A model generated the notes under the pieces. The model worked only from the letters and a program-made list of their open reading frames with translations, was not told where the DNA came from and searched no databases. DNA of 64,000 bases from an uncultured Planktomarina sp. (lineage in GTDB: Bacteria; Pseudomonadota; Alphaproteobacteria; Rhodobacterales; Rhodobacteraceae), in the NCBI GenBank assembly GCA_905182325.1, contig CAJJBD010000041.1, positions 1 to 64,000 on the forward strand. The letters run 5' to 3'. Position 1 is the first letter of the stretch, and every line of letters begins with the position of its first letter. A program made the translations under genes and the position numbers. Positions 52,828 through 63,646 of the stretch are shown in pieces.

Positions 52828-53837
52828 ATTGACTTCCCTTTAAATAAACCGGTTGGCCTAAACAGTAGAACAATTAATAAAATCGTAAAACTAACCGCAA
52901 ATTTATAATCGGTAGAAAGTAGTTGCACCAATCCAGTCGGCTCCAAGTTCTCTGGCATTAAGTATTTTAATACTTTCTTTAAAGGATAGGTAATTACCAC
53001 CTCAGAAAAGGCGATGACGAACCCTCCAGCAATTGCACCGATAGGATTGCCTAAACCACCTACAATTGCTGCAGCAAATATAGGAAGTAAAAGTTGTAGG
53101 AATATAAAGGGCTTAAAGGATTTATCTAATCCATAAAGAGCGCCAGCGGTAGCCGCAAGGGCCGCCACGATAATCCAAGTTACCATCACAACTTTATCTG
53201 GATTAATGCCAGACAAAAGTGCTAAATCTTCATTGTCAGAAAACGCGCGCATAGATTTTCCAGTGCGTGTTCGGTTCAAAAACCAGAATAACGCCACCAC
53301 AAGGATAATTGCCGTAATAATCGTAATTCCCTGTGTTGTTTTAAACGCTAAACCTTCTTTCAGGCCCGTGAGCAATTTAAACTCTTTGGCGGAAATGATA
53401 AAACGCTCGCCATCGGAGAAACGCTGCTCATTAGGGCCGATGATAATACGCACTAAACCGTTTAAGACGAACATTACGCCCATTGAAACAATAACTAAAA
53501 TAACTGGAGCGGCTTTTTGACGTCTGTAAAATTGGTACACAAATTTATCGATCAAAAGTAATAACGCAGCCGTTGCAAGAATACCAAACGGAATTCCTAG
53601 TAGTGCTGTCGGTAAAGGCCCTAACGTAATTCCCCAGCTTTGAAAAAGCCAAGTAAACAAAATTGTTACCATAGCGCCAAACGCCATTGTGTCACCGTGC
53701 GCAAAGTTTGAAAAACGCAAAATGCCGTAAATTAAGGTCACACCTAGAGCGCCAAGGGCGAGTTGGCTACCATAAGTAATTGCAGGAATGAGCACATAAT
53801 TAGAAAGAACGACTATAGAATTTAAGATATCAAGCAT
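52824..53837 (-). CDS. Branched-chain amino acid-type ABC permease (LivH-like)
   Basis: 337 aa; LGALGVTLIYGILRFSNFAHGDTMAFGA, IVGGLGNPIGAIAGGFVIAFSE. Confidence 0.92.
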   Translation of the reverse strand: MLDILNSIVVLSNYVLIPAITYGSQLALGALGVTLIYGILRFSNFAHGDTMAFGAMVTILFTWLFQSWGITLGPLPTALLGIPFGILATAALLLLIDKFVYQFYRRQKAAPVILVIVSMGVMFVLNGLVRIIIGPNEQRFSDGERFIISAKEFKLLTGLKEGLAFKTTQGITIITAIILVVALFWFLNRTRTGKSMRAFSDNEDLALLSGINPDKVVMVTWIIVAALAATAGALYGLDKSFKPFIFLQLLLPIFAAAIVGGLGNPIGAIAGGFVIAFSEVVITYPLKKVLKYLMPENLEPTGLVQLLSTDYKFAVSFTILLIVLLFRPTGLFKGKSI

Positions 53838-53839
53838 TA

Positions 53840-54553
53840 TTATCCACCTAAAAACGATTTCCGGACTTCTGGATCTGCTAAAAGGGCAGCTCCGGTATCT
53901 GTGAACCTATTACTTCCTTGTACCAATACATAACCCTTATCTGCGATTGAAAGAGCCTGGCGCGCGTTTTGTTCTACCATCAAAATGGATATCCCAGTTT
54001 TGGCAACCTCTATTATGCGATCAAACAATTCATCCATCACTATAGGAGACACGCCAGCCGTTGGTTCATCCAGCATTAAAACCCTGGGTTTAGTCATTAA
54101 TGCACGGCCAACGGCCACTTGCTGTCTTTGACCACCAGACAACTCTCCCGCTGCTTGTTTTTGCTTTTCTCTGAGAATTGGAAATAATTCATATACCTGC
54201 TGCATTGTCACATCGATATCGTCTCGTCGAAGAAACGCGCCCATTTCAAGATTTTCCTCGACAGTTAGTGAGGTGAAAACATTCGAACTTTGTGGTACAA
54301 ACGCCATTCCTTTGGCTACTCGGTCTTGTGGTGAAAGAGTACTGATATCTTCGCCATCCAGCCTTACAGATCCTTGATGTATATTAAGCATCCCAAAAAT
54401 GGCTTTCATTGCTGTCGATTTACCAGCCCCATTTGGACCTACTATTACAGCGATCTGACCCGGATCGACAGCTACAGTACACTCATGTAAAATATCCGCT
54501 CCCGAACCATATCCACCAGTCATTCGTTCACCAATTAAAAATGGCTCTGACAC
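53840..54553 (-). CDS. Branched-chain amino acid-type ABC ATP-binding protein (LivF-like)
   Basis: 237 aa; GPNGAGKSTAMKAIFG, LSGGQRQQVAVGRALMTKPRVLMLDEPTAGVSP. Confidence 0.93.
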   Translation of the reverse strand: MSEPFLIGERMTGGYGSGADILHECTVAVDPGQIAVIVGPNGAGKSTAMKAIFGMLNIHQGSVRLDGEDISTLSPQDRVAKGMAFVPQSSNVFTSLTVEENLEMGAFLRRDDIDVTMQQVYELFPILREKQKQAAGELSGGQRQQVAVGRALMTKPRVLMLDEPTAGVSPIVMDELFDRIIEVAKTGISILMVEQNARQALSIADKGYVLVQGSNRFTDTGAALLADPEVRKSFLGG

Positions 54554-55329
54554 TATGAAACCCCTTTATTTTTGAGTCCAGTGCCCAGATAGGCCTCAAT
54601 CACTTGCTCGTTAGCCTTTATCTCATCTATGGTCCCCTTAGTCAGCACCTTTCCCTCAGCCATAACTATGATCGGATTACATAACTTACCGATAAATTCC
54701 ATGTCATGCTCAATCATACAAAAAGTATAACCACGCTCCTTATTAAGTCTTAAAATAGCATCGCCTATGGTATTCAAAAGGGTACGATTAACGCCAGCGC
54801 CGACCTCATCTAGAAATACTATTTTAGCGTCAACCATCATGGTTCTACCTAGTTCCAGGAGCTTTTTCTGACCGCCCGAAAGGTGACCTGCTTTTTCATC
54901 TTTAAGGTGGTCTATCGTCAAAAACTCGAGCACCTCGCAAGCCTTAGCCGTGAGTGCGCGCTCTTCATCCGCTATGCGTTTACGTCCAAACCATGTGTTC
55001 CAAAGAGTTTCGCCAGTTTGACCACCTGGAACCATCATAAGATTTTCAAGTACAGACATAGATGAAAATTCATGGGCTATCTGAAATGTTCGCAAGAGGC
55101 CTTTGTGGAATAACTCATGGGGCGGCATTCCAGTAATATCCTCCCCCCCCATAGTTACGGTTCCAGAGGTTGGTGAGAGTACGCCAGCTATAACGTTAAA
55201 TAAAGTAGTTTTTCCAGCTCCATTTGGGCCGATTAGGCCTGTAATGGATCCTTCCTCTATTTCTATAGAAGATCCGTCTACGGCTCGAAATCCACCAAAA
55301 TGACGATGCAGGTTTTCAACCGTAATCAT
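54553..55329 (-). CDS. Branched-chain amino acid-type ABC ATP-binding protein (LivG-like)
   Basis: 258 aa; GPNGAGKTTLFNVIAG, HLSGGQKKLLELGRTMM, EHDMEFIGKLCNPIIVMAEGKVL. Confidence 0.93.
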   Translation of the reverse strand: MITVENLHRHFGGFRAVDGSSIEIEEGSITGLIGPNGAGKTTLFNVIAGVLSPTSGTVTMGGEDITGMPPHELFHKGLLRTFQIAHEFSSMSVLENLMMVPGGQTGETLWNTWFGRKRIADEERALTAKACEVLEFLTIDHLKDEKAGHLSGGQKKLLELGRTMMVDAKIVFLDEVGAGVNRTLLNTIGDAILRLNKERGYTFCMIEHDMEFIGKLCNPIIVMAEGKVLTKGTIDEIKANEQVIEAYLGTGLKNKGVS

Positions 55330-55357
55330 TCTTAAACCTCGTTAAGTTTATACGAAA

Positions 55358-55383
55358 ACAGCCCCGCTTGATAGCGAGGCTGT
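55358..55383 (-). terminator. Hairpin between the livK-like and livG-like genes
   Basis: Minus strand ACAGCCTCGCTATCAAGCGGGGCTGTTTTCG: stem ACAGCC/GGCTGT plus CGCT/AGCG, then TTTT. Confidence 0.65.
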
Positions 55384-55402
55384 AATAGTTATTTTTAGAT
55401 TT

Positions 55403-56587
55403 TTAACGGTATTGTACGGTTGTATCTTTTCCACCTGTAAAAGAAATCTGGCGATAGTTGCCAGCGGCCTCACCTGGTCCAATCAGCTCTACAGCGGATG
55501 CTCCATCGTAATTGATGTCAATACCAGCGGCCAAAGCTTGCAATGCCAATCCTAATTGACCTGGCTGTATATTTAGGCCGGGCGCATTAGCAACGTCCAT
55601 TACATGGTTTTTGTATACTGCAGGATCTGACGAACCAGCAGCCTGCATAGCTAATATAATTAGCGCTGCAGCGTCATATGACTCTCCAGAAAATGAATTC
55701 CCTCCATTAAACCCTGCGTCAGCGGCCATAGCGGCATACGCTGCTGCACCCGCACTGTTTGAGCCAGGGGCTTGCCCAGTTGACCCATCAATCTCAGAGC
55801 CAAAACTTGCAAGTCCATCTGTCCCGATCATACCGTCAGGGAAGTGGAAAGTGTCAAATGCGCCAGTATCTAGAGCTGCACGAACAATTCCAGATCCCCC
55901 TTGATCGCCATAACCTGCAACCACTAAGCGGTCGCCCCCAGCGGCGGCAAGTGCTCCAACTTCAGCAGAGTAATCACCTTTGCCGTCTTCATGCGCAGCA
56001 GTGATCGTTACTGTACCACCAGCAGCTTCAAATGCCGCCTGGAAAGCGTCAGCCAAACCTTTGCCATAGTCATTGTTGGTATAGGTTACCGCTACTTCTT
56101 TAATTCCGTCTTCCATAAGTACTTCAGTCATAACTACACCCTGACGGGCATCAGATGGCGCTGTACGGAAGAATAAACCATTGTCTTCAGCTGTGGAAAG
56201 CCCAGGCGAAGTGGCGGACGGCGAAATCATTACCATGCCATTTGCCAATGCGACGTTTGATAGAATAGCACCTGTAACTCCGGAGCAGTCAGCGCCCATA
56301 ATGCCCTTAATACCGTCAGATGTTATTTGACGCTCAGCGACAGCAGTGGCTGCACCCGAATCAATACAAGTGGAATCACCACGAACGGACGTAACTGTGG
56401 ACCCGCCCAAAAGCGCTCCACTTTTGTTAACTTCGGCCATGGCCAATTCGGCACCATCAGCCATATCAGGTGTTATTGATTCAATTGGCCCTGTGAAGCC
56501 AAGAATTACACCGATTTTAATATCTTCTGCGGATGCAAACCCAGCAGTAAGAGCCACGGCGGTTGTCGCCAAAAGCAGTTTTCTCAT
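55403..56587 (-). CDS. Branched-chain amino acid-type ABC substrate-binding protein (LivK-like)
   Basis: MRKLLLATTAVALTAGFASAEDIKIGVILGFTGPIESITPDMADGAELAMAEVN; start set at MRKLLL (ORF extends to 56617). Confidence 0.92.
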   Translation of the reverse strand: MRKLLLATTAVALTAGFASAEDIKIGVILGFTGPIESITPDMADGAELAMAEVNKSGALLGGSTVTSVRGDSTCIDSGAATAVAERQITSDGIKGIMGADCSGVTGAILSNVALANGMVMISPSATSPGLSTAEDNGLFFRTAPSDARQGVVMTEVLMEDGIKEVAVTYTNNDYGKGLADAFQAAFEAAGGTVTITAAHEDGKGDYSAEVGALAAAGGDRLVVAGYGDQGGSGIVRAALDTGAFDTFHFPDGMIGTDGLASFGSEIDGSTGQAPGSNSAGAAAYAAMAADAGFNGGNSFSGESYDAAALIILAMQAAGSSDPAVYKNHVMDVANAPGLNIQPGQLGLALQALAAGIDINYDGASAVELIGPGEAAGNYRQISFTGGKDTTVQYR

Positions 56588-56683
56588 TTTTATCTCCCAA
56601 ATGGAATGTATATCCAAGGTTTAGAATAGTGGTGCTTTAACCAAAAAGGAAGCCTATTTTGTCACGTATCAAATATTTTTTTA

Positions 56684-57688
56684 TTATGATGCTATCCGAG
56701 AGGCATGCGTTCCTCGCTCTCTATAAGGAGTTGTATCGTAGTGAGCACGATAGCACTTAGAGAAATGCGACGGAGAAGCAAATCCGCATGCCAGCGCCAC
56801 ATTTATAACAGACATGTCAGTCTGCATAAGCAGGTTCCGCGCTTTTTGCAGACGCAGTTCCATATAGTAGCGCTTGGGGGAACGGTTTAGATACCTCCGG
56901 AACAATCGCTCAAGTTGACGTGTAGACATACCAACCTCTTTAGCGAGAAGTGACGGACTTATCGGTTCTTCTATATTTTGTTCCATTTTTTGGATCACAA
57001 GGCTCAGCTTAGGGTGACGAACTCCGATGCGGGTTGGGATGGAAAGACGTTGTGTGTCCTGATCAGTCCGTATCGAAGAATAAATCAGTTGGTCAGCAAC
57101 AGCATTTGCGAGGTCCTCCCCATGATGATCAGCAATAAGCTTTAACATCAAGTCGATAGAAGAAGTTCCACCAGCCGTTGTTATCCTATTTCCATCCACA
57201 ACAAAAACTGACTTGGTAAGTTCCACATCCTCAAATTCTTCCGCAAAACTATCTTGATTTTCCCAATGTATAGTGGCCCGCTTTCCATTGAGAAGGCCCG
57301 CTTTAGCCAAAGTAAAGCCTGCCGTACAAAGTCCAGCTATCAGGGGGCCCCTCCGGGCCTCCCGTCGCAGCCAGTTTAATAATTTTTTTGTCGTAACATT
57401 TTGAATGTTTATCCCACCACAGACCATAATGGTGTCATCACGCAAAACTTCAATTAATTCGCTTTGCACACCATACTCAATTCCGCCTGAGCAAAAAACT
57501 GGCTCGCCTGTATCTGACATTAACGTCCAGGAATAAAGGTCCCTACCAGACATTCTATTTGCAATTCGTAAAGATTCTACCGCCGCAGCGAAACAGAGCA
57601 TGGTAAAACTGTTAAGCAATACAAACACAAAACGGCGTGGTTTTGCAGGTGGATCTTGAATGTCAACAAGTTGATCAGAAACATCCAT
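56684..57688 (-). CDS. GlxA/CdhR-like AraC-family regulator (DJ-1/PfpI-like N-terminus plus HTH)
   Basis: 334 aa; PRRFVFVLLNSFTMLCFAAAVESLRIAN; SPSLLAKEVGMSTRQLERLFRRYLNRSPKRYYMELRLQKARNLL. Confidence 0.9.
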   Translation of the reverse strand: MDVSDQLVDIQDPPAKPRRFVFVLLNSFTMLCFAAAVESLRIANRMSGRDLYSWTLMSDTGEPVFCSGGIEYGVQSELIEVLRDDTIMVCGGINIQNVTTKKLLNWLRREARRGPLIAGLCTAGFTLAKAGLLNGKRATIHWENQDSFAEEFEDVELTKSVFVVDGNRITTAGGTSSIDLMLKLIADHHGEDLANAVADQLIYSSIRTDQDTQRLSIPTRIGVRHPKLSLVIQKMEQNIEEPISPSLLAKEVGMSTRQLERLFRRYLNRSPKRYYMELRLQKARNLLMQTDMSVINVALACGFASPSHFSKCYRAHYDTTPYRERGTHASRIAS

Positions 57689-57858
57689 ATAGAATACCTT
57701 CCAATGCGCCCAAATTTTGCCTTTAATTATTCCCCTTTGGCCCTGTTGAGGAGATGCGTCAAGAGTTTAAATTAATAAGACCTATTTTACGGTGGTTTAT
57801 CAATAAAAATCACGTTATCTAAGATTTTCAAATCTGAGTTAATACGGAGCATACTAAA

Positions 57859-59232
57859 ATGACCAGCTGGCAAAAATCTGATTGGCGGGCAAAACCAAGA
57901 ATTCAAATGCCCGATTACACCAATAGCGCCGCTCTCACAGCTGCTGAAAAACAGCTTGGTCAATACCCACCACTTGTATTTGCGGGAGAGGCAAGATCAT
58001 TACGTCAAAAACTGGCGGCCGTTAGCCGCGGTGAGGCTTTCTTACTTCAAGGGGGCGATTGTGCAGAAAGCTTTCAAGAGTTTTCGGCCGACAACATTAG
58101 AGACACATTTAAAGTCATGCTACAAATGGCAATGGTTTTGACGTACGGCGCAAAGGTTCCAGTAGTGAAAGTGGGACGTATGGCTGGACAATTTGCTAAA
58201 CCGAGGTCAGCGCCAACTGAAATAAAAGACGGCCTCGAGTTACCAAGTTACCGTGGAGACATAATTAATGAGTTAGAATTCAGCCTCAAAGCACGAGAAC
58301 CCAATCCAAAGAAAATGCTACAAGCATATACCCAAGCAGCGGCAACGCTTAATCTTTTGCGTGCATTCTCCAAAGGTGGCTTTGCTGATATTCATCAGGT
58401 TCATTCCTGGACTTTAGGATTTACAGAGTCAGAAAAAGCCTCAGCCTACCGTAAAATGGCAAATAGTATTTCTGACGCTTTAGATTTCATGCAGGCGGCT
58501 GGATTAAATGCAGAGAATAGTGTGGAATTAGGTACGGTGGACTTTTATACGTCCCATGAAGCTCTTCTGTTAGAATATGAAGAGGCTTTGTGCCGTATAG
58601 ATAGTACATCAGGGAAATACGTAGCAGGTTCTGGACACTTTATTTGGATTGGTGACCGAACAAGGCAGCCAGACGGTGCCCATGTACAATTTTGCAGTGG
58701 TGTGCAAAATCCAATTGGGTTGAAATGTGGACCCACTACTACAGCAGAAGATTTGAAAATTCTGATGGAAAAACTAAATCCAGAAAATGAAGCCGGCCGC
58801 CTCACTTTGATAGCCCGTTTTGGAGCAGGCTCGGTTGAGGATCACCTGCCGCGTCTCATAAAGACTGTAAAAGAGGAAGGGGCCAACGTAGTTTGGACAT
58901 GCGATGCCATGCATGGGAATACCATCAAGGCATCCTCTGGATATAAAACTAGGCCATTTGAAAGTGTTTTACGAGAGGTTCAGGAATTTTTTGCTATTCA
59001 TCGTATGGAAAACACTATCCCAGGCGGAGTGCACTTTGAAATGACGGGCCAAGATGTCACAGAATGTACAGGTGGTGTACGTGCAGTTACCGATGAAAAC
59101 CTGTCAGATCGTTACCACACAGCCTGCGATCCACGTTTAAACGCCTCACAATCACTTGAATTAGCTTTTTTGGTAGCTGAAGAACTTGGGCAAACTCGAG
59201 GAATGAAATCAACAAAGGTGGCACGTAAATAA
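57859..59232 (+). CDS. Class II 3-deoxy-7-phosphoheptulonate (DAHP) synthase
   Basis: 457 aa; [72 protein letters not shown]. Confidence 0.97.
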   Translation: MTSWQKSDWRAKPRIQMPDYTNSAALTAAEKQLGQYPPLVFAGEARSLRQKLAAVSRGEAFLLQGGDCAESFQEFSADNIRDTFKVMLQMAMVLTYGAKVPVVKVGRMAGQFAKPRSAPTEIKDGLELPSYRGDIINELEFSLKAREPNPKKMLQAYTQAAATLNLLRAFSKGGFADIHQVHSWTLGFTESEKASAYRKMANSISDALDFMQAAGLNAENSVELGTVDFYTSHEALLLEYEEALCRIDSTSGKYVAGSGHFIWIGDRTRQPDGAHVQFCSGVQNPIGLKCGPTTTAEDLKILMEKLNPENEAGRLTLIARFGAGSVEDHLPRLIKTVKEEGANVVWTCDAMHGNTIKASSGYKTRPFESVLREVQEFFAIHRMENTIPGGVHFEMTGQDVTECTGGVRAVTDENLSDRYHTACDPRLNASQSLELAFLVAEELGQTRGMKSTKVARK

Positions 59233-59466
59233 CATTTCAAAAGGGGCTACGAAGAGATATAAATCTTTATCAGATGTTTGGTTCCCCAGTTAATAAGCAA
59301 AGTTAATATGTCTTTTTGTCCTTAAAGTTAGTGTTGTTTTCATAGGCCTGAATTCCTAATATATGAGGCACTCAGGAACCGTAAAATTGTATAAGTAAGG
59401 ATCTAGTTTTTCATTCTGTTTGAACGGTAAACTAAACTAGTCCAATAATTTAGGGAGAGACCTTTC

Positions 59467-60348
59467 ATGCTGACCTCCATGACAGGGATAGCCGCACTCA
59501 GTGGCTCTACAGGGCCATATGACTGGTCTATTGAGTTGCGGGGAGTCAATAATAAGGGCCTCGACATCCGTGCTCGAGTGCCTGACTGGCTGGTGGGGTT
59601 GGACCAATTAATACGCAAATCCATTTCTGCCTCTGTAACAAGAGGTTCTTTACAATTTGCACTAAAAATTTCTTTGTCTGAGGAGTTATCTGGCCGCAAA
59701 ATTAATATGGAAAAATTAAATACTATTTTAGACGACGCTGCCATTGTTGCAAAACAAGCAGCAAAAAAAGGTCTCTCAATTTCACCTATTAGCTTAGCAG
59801 ATATTGCTTCACAAAATGGTTTCACAGACTTTGAAACTAATGAAGAAACTAAGGATGCGGTAACTACCGCCATCATTACTCAGTTACCTAAGTTAATCGA
59901 GGACTTTCAGATAGCTAGAAAATCAGAAGGTTTTGCATTACGTCAAATTTTACTGAACGGAGTTTTAGAAATGGAGCGGCTTCTGGCAGCTTCCAGTCTG
60001 GTACTTGTCACAAGGACAGCTGACTTCAAGGCTTCGTTTGAAGCCTCAATTCAACGGCTTAAACAAGAAATTGATCCCGAACGTTTAGCACAAGAAATGG
60101 CCATTTTAGCAATTAAAAACGATGTTGCCGAAGAGATAGACCGTCTTAAAGTACATATAACTGCAGCACGTGGCCTTCTAAATTCAGAAAATCCTGTGGG
60201 GAGGAAGTTTGATTTTCTAATGCAAGAGTTTAACAGGGAAGCTAATACGTTGTGCGCAAAGTCTGGCTCAAAAGAATTGACCGCTTTTGGTATTGAAATG
60301 AAAGTGACCATCGATCAAATGCGGGAACAGGTACAAAATGTTGAATAA
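59467..60348 (+). CDS. YicC family protein (putative endoribonuclease)
   Basis: 293 aa; [37 protein letters not shown]-terminal [22 protein letters not shown]. Confidence 0.92.
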   Translation: MLTSMTGIAALSGSTGPYDWSIELRGVNNKGLDIRARVPDWLVGLDQLIRKSISASVTRGSLQFALKISLSEELSGRKINMEKLNTILDDAAIVAKQAAKKGLSISPISLADIASQNGFTDFETNEETKDAVTTAIITQLPKLIEDFQIARKSEGFALRQILLNGVLEMERLLAASSLVLVTRTADFKASFEASIQRLKQEIDPERLAQEMAILAIKNDVAEEIDRLKVHITAARGLLNSENPVGRKFDFLMQEFNREANTLCAKSGSKELTAFGIEMKVTIDQMREQVQNVE

Positions 60349-60991
60349 TAAGCGGCGCGGTTTGCTGATCATTCTATCATCTCCCTCCGGAGCTGGAAAA
60401 TCTACACTTTCTAGACGACTAATAAAGTGGGATACTTCATTGTCTTTTTCAGTATCTTCAACCACAAGGACTATGCGATCTGGAGAAGAAAACGGTAAAG
60501 ATTATTTTTTTGTTAGCGACGAGGAATTCTCTAAACAAGTAAGGCTTGGAGAAATGCTGGAGCATGCACAAGTGTTTGGCTGTTCATATGGTTCACCTAA
60601 AGGACCTGTGGAAGCTGCTATAGATGATGGCCAGGATGTTTTATTCGATATCGACTGGCAGGGAGCGCAACAGATATCAAATTCAGCCCTTCAAAAACAT
60701 GTATTATCTATTTTCATACTGCCTCCATCAATTATTGAGTTGGAAAGACGTTTAAAGGGTAGGGGCCAAGATACTCCCGAGATTATTACCAAGCGGATGC
60801 AGAAAAGCTGGGATGAGATCAGCCATTGGTCAGGTTATGACTATGTCTTGATAAATGATGATCTCGACGCCACCGAAGAGAAACTAAAAACGATTGTGAC
60901 CACCGAACGCTTAAGACGGAGCCAACAGCCTGGATTAGTGGGACATGTGCGGGCCTTGCAGTCTGAGTTTGAGAGTAAAAATGATATATGA
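60338..60991 (+). CDS. gmk: Guanylate kinase
   Basis: 217 aa; [47 protein letters not shown]. Confidence 0.96.
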   Translation: MLNNKRRGLLIILSSPSGAGKSTLSRRLIKWDTSLSFSVSSTTRTMRSGEENGKDYFFVSDEEFSKQVRLGEMLEHAQVFGCSYGSPKGPVEAAIDDGQDVLFDIDWQGAQQISNSALQKHVLSIFILPPSIIELERRLKGRGQDTPEIITKRMQKSWDEISHWSGYDYVLINDDLDATEEKLKTIVTTERLRRSQQPGLVGHVRALQSEFESKNDI

Positions 60992-61508
60992 GCTCGACGG
61001 GTTAGCGCCAGACCTGCCCGATGGGCAAGAGCATTGGGTGGCACCAGATGCAAATATCATTGGAAATGTCCGTCTTTTGCCTGGTTCCTCTGTATGGTTT
61101 GGTGCAACTTTGCGGGGTGACAATGCCCTAATACAGGTTGGAATGGGCTCAAATATACAAGAAAATTCAGTTTTACACACAGATATTGGTTTCCCTCTAA
61201 TAATTGGGACTAATTGCACAATTGGACATCAGGCTATGTTGCATGGCTGTTCCATTGGTAATCAAAGTTTAATCGGTATGGGTGCTACAATTTTAAACGG
61301 AGCCAAGGTCGGCAATAACTGTTTGATTGGGGCACGGGCCTTAGTCACTGAAGGCAAGGTTATCCCTGATAATTCCTTGGTTGTTGGTGCACCAGGCAAA
61401 GTAACTCGTATATTGAGCGATGCTGAGGTTCTGGGTCTGTTGAAGTCGGCAAAGAGTTACCAAGCCAACATGCGGCGCTTTGCCAACGGTTTAAAGATCT
61501 TGAACTAG
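60981..61508 (+). CDS. Gamma-carbonic anhydrase / left-handed beta-helix family protein
   Basis: [77 protein letters not shown]; overlaps gmk. Confidence 0.92.
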   Translation: MIYELDGLAPDLPDGQEHWVAPDANIIGNVRLLPGSSVWFGATLRGDNALIQVGMGSNIQENSVLHTDIGFPLIIGTNCTIGHQAMLHGCSIGNQSLIGMGATILNGAKVGNNCLIGARALVTEGKVIPDNSLVVGAPGKVTRILSDAEVLGLLKSAKSYQANMRRFANGLKILN

Positions 61509-61523
61509 GGATTTCTGTATTTG

Positions 61524-61541
61524 AACCTATCGAAATAGGTT
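61524..61541 (+). terminator. Short hairpin after the gamma-carbonic anhydrase gene
   Basis: AACCTAT-CGAA-ATAGGTT stem-loop followed by a T-rich stretch. Confidence 0.4.
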
Positions 61542-61740
61542 TGGGTTTAAAATCTTTTCGTAAGTCACTGAAAATTAGTTTAATATCTTTATACGTAAGG
61601 TTGGTGATGTCGATTATACTATGATCATTTAATACTATTTGTTAACATAATACATATTATGCGATAATTGAAATAGCTACTAATGCTACACCCTACCAAA
61701 TTAACACTCAAAAATGTTGGAAGAAACACCAACCACAAAC

Positions 61741-61768
61741 AAAAAAAATGGCGTATAAAAGCGCCATT
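61741..61768 (-). terminator. Rho-independent terminator of the rpsB-tsf unit
   Basis: Minus strand AATGGCG-CTTTTATA-CGCCATT followed by a T run. Confidence 0.85.
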
Positions 61769-61787
61769 CTATATAACAAACAAAAAA

Positions 61788-62663
61788 TTAACCATTCATG
61801 GTCTTAGCAACTTCCGCCGCAAAGTCCTCCGTCTTTTTTTCAATACCCTCACCAACTTCTAATCTAACAAAGCTTAAAATCTCTAAGCCTGCTTCCTTAG
61901 CAGCTGCCTCAACTGTTAAATCTGGGTTCACCACAAAAGCCTGACCCATTAAAGTGGACTCAGCTACAAATTTTTTCATTCTACCGACGATCATCTTTTC
62001 AATAACAGCCTCTGGCTTTCCACTCTCACGCGCAATATCCATCTGTATCTGTTTTTCTTTTTCGATATCAACTGGGTTCAGCGATGCCTCATTCAAAGCT
62101 GTTGGGTTGGCCGCGGCAATATGCATTGCTACTTGCTTTCCAAACGCTTCATTATCACCAGAAAGTGTAACCAATACACCGATTTTACCCATTCCATCAG
62201 CAACCGAATTGTGTACGTAAGACACTACCAATTCACCAGACACTTTAACCATCCTTCGCAAGGACATGTTTTCGCCAATAGTGGCGATGGCATCAGTAAG
62301 TAGTTCAGACACAGGCTTGCCTCCGGCATCGGCATTCGCGAGTGCATCCACTGTCTCAACACTTAAGCCAGCTGTAGCAATTTTCGAAACCATTGACTGG
62401 AAGTCAGCATTCTTTCCAACAAAATCAGTTTCAGAGTTAACTTCAACAACAACACCGGTACCGTTTTTTACTGCGACAGCAACTAGACCCTCTGCAGCTG
62501 TCCTGCCAGATTTTTTTGCAGCTTTTGCAAGGCCTTTGGTACGAAGCCAATCCATGGATACTTCCATGTCACCATTGTTTTCTGTTAACGCTTTTTTAGC
62601 ATCCATCATTCCTGCGCCACTTTTCTCACGCAGTTCCTTCACCATTGCAGCTGTGATTGCCAT
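61788..62663 (-). CDS. tsf: Elongation factor Ts
   Basis: 291 aa; [47 protein letters not shown]. Confidence 0.98.
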   Translation of the reverse strand: MAITAAMVKELREKSGAGMMDAKKALTENNGDMEVSMDWLRTKGLAKAAKKSGRTAAEGLVAVAVKNGTGVVVEVNSETDFVGKNADFQSMVSKIATAGLSVETVDALANADAGGKPVSELLTDAIATIGENMSLRRMVKVSGELVVSYVHNSVADGMGKIGVLVTLSGDNEAFGKQVAMHIAAANPTALNEASLNPVDIEKEKQIQMDIARESGKPEAVIEKMIVGRMKKFVAESTLMGQAFVVNPDLTVEAAAKEAGLEILSFVRLEVGEGIEKKTEDFAAEVAKTMNG

Positions 62664-62692
62664 AATCGTGTTCCTTCTTTTGTCAGAGTGGT

Positions 62693-62720
62693 TATTGCGT
62701 GCAGCGACCCTGCCGCAATA
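62693..62720 (-). promoter_or_regulatory. Intergenic hairpin between rpsB and tsf
   Basis: Minus strand TATTGCG-GCAG-GGTCG-CTGC-A-CGCAATA; no T tract follows. Confidence 0.6.
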
Positions 62721-62725
62721 TAAAC

Positions 62726-63646
62726 TTAGTCTTTATCATCACTTGATGGGTCTTTAGCGGCCTTTTTAGGTGAAGCTGCCTTTTTAGGTAAAGCTGCTGC
62801 TTTTTCAGCAACAACTGCTTCTTCAGCAACAACTGCTTCTTCAGCAACAACTGCTTCTTCAGCAACAACTGCTTCTTCAGCAACAACTGCTTCTTCAGCA
62901 ACAACTAATTCCTCAACTGGTGCATCTTCCAGGGAACCCATATCCACACCAGCTTCACCAAGCTGGGTCGACATTCCTTCCAAAGCTGCTCGAGCAGCCA
63001 GGTCGCAATATAGCGCAATCGCACGTGCTGCGTCGTCATTTCCCGGTATAACATAGTCAATTCCATCAGGTGGACAGTTCGTGTCGACAATGGCAACAAC
63101 TGGAATACCAAGTTTTTTAGCTTCTGCTATAGCCAAGTCTTCTTTGTTAACATCAATTACAAATAGCAGATCGGGAACACCACCCATTTCGCGGATACCG
63201 CCGAGCGATGCTTGCAATTTTGATTGGTCACGCTCCATCCCCAGACGCTCTTTTTTAGTCAGACCCTCAAAACCTACTTCCATTTTCTCATCTATTTGTT
63301 TCAGACGGGCGATAGATTTCGAAACAGTTTGCCAATTTGTGAGGGTACCACCTAACCAACGATGGTTCATGTAGTATTGGGCACACTTCTCAGCGGCCTC
63401 AGCTACAGGGTTTTGTGCTTGCCGTTTAGTGCCCACGAACAAAATCCGTCCGCCTTTAGCAACTGTATCCTGAATTGCTTTCAGGGCTGCATCCAACATT
63501 GGAACAGTCTGTGTTAAATCCATTATGTGGATACCATTCCGCTCCCCATAAATAAATTGCCCCATTCGAGGGTTCCAGCGCTGTGTTTGGTGTCCAAAGT
63601 GAACGCCAGCCTCTAGTAACTGACGCATTGTAAAGTCTGCGGCCAT
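62726..63646 (-). CDS. rpsB: 30S ribosomal protein S2 with repetitive C-terminal extension
   Basis: 306 aa; [42 protein letters not shown]; tail (VVAEEA)n then [24 protein letters not shown]. Confidence 0.97.
   Translation of the reverse strand: MAADFTMRQLLEAGVHFGHQTQRWNPRMGQFIYGERNGIHIMDLTQTVPMLDAALKAIQDTVAKGGRILFVGTKRQAQNPVAEAAEKCAQYYMNHRWLGGTLTNWQTVSKSIARLKQIDEKMEVGFEGLTKKERLGMERDQSKLQASLGGIREMGGVPDLLFVIDVNKEDLAIAEAKKLGIPVVAIVDTNCPPDGIDYVIPGNDDAARAIALYCDLAARAALEGMSTQLGEAGVDMGSLEDAPVEELVVAEEAVVAEEAVVAEEAVVAEEAVVAEEAVVAEKAAALPKKAASPKKAAKDPSSDDKD
62805..62906. repeat. 18-bp tandem repeat inside rpsB (five perfect units plus a 12-bp partial)
   Basis: Unit TCAGCAACAACTGCTTCT starts at 62805, 62823, 62841, 62859, 62877; partial unit at 62895. 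Confidence 0.95.

Noticed and set aside
61509-61740. AT-rich gap between the gamma-carbonic anhydrase gene and tsf as a hidden RNA or CDS
   Set aside because: No supported ORF or recognisable RNA structure beyond the terminator-like hairpins.
62266-62757. 163-aa plus-strand ORF over tsf
   Set aside because: Antisense of tsf; no ribosome-binding context or domain.
62692-62904. 70-aa ORF with (LLLKKQ)n repeats
   Set aside because: Alternate-frame reading of the rpsB tandem repeat; not an independent protein.
62805-62906. Regular repeats considered as a CRISPR-like array
   Set aside because: Contiguous 18-bp in-frame coding repeats with no spacers; part of rpsB.
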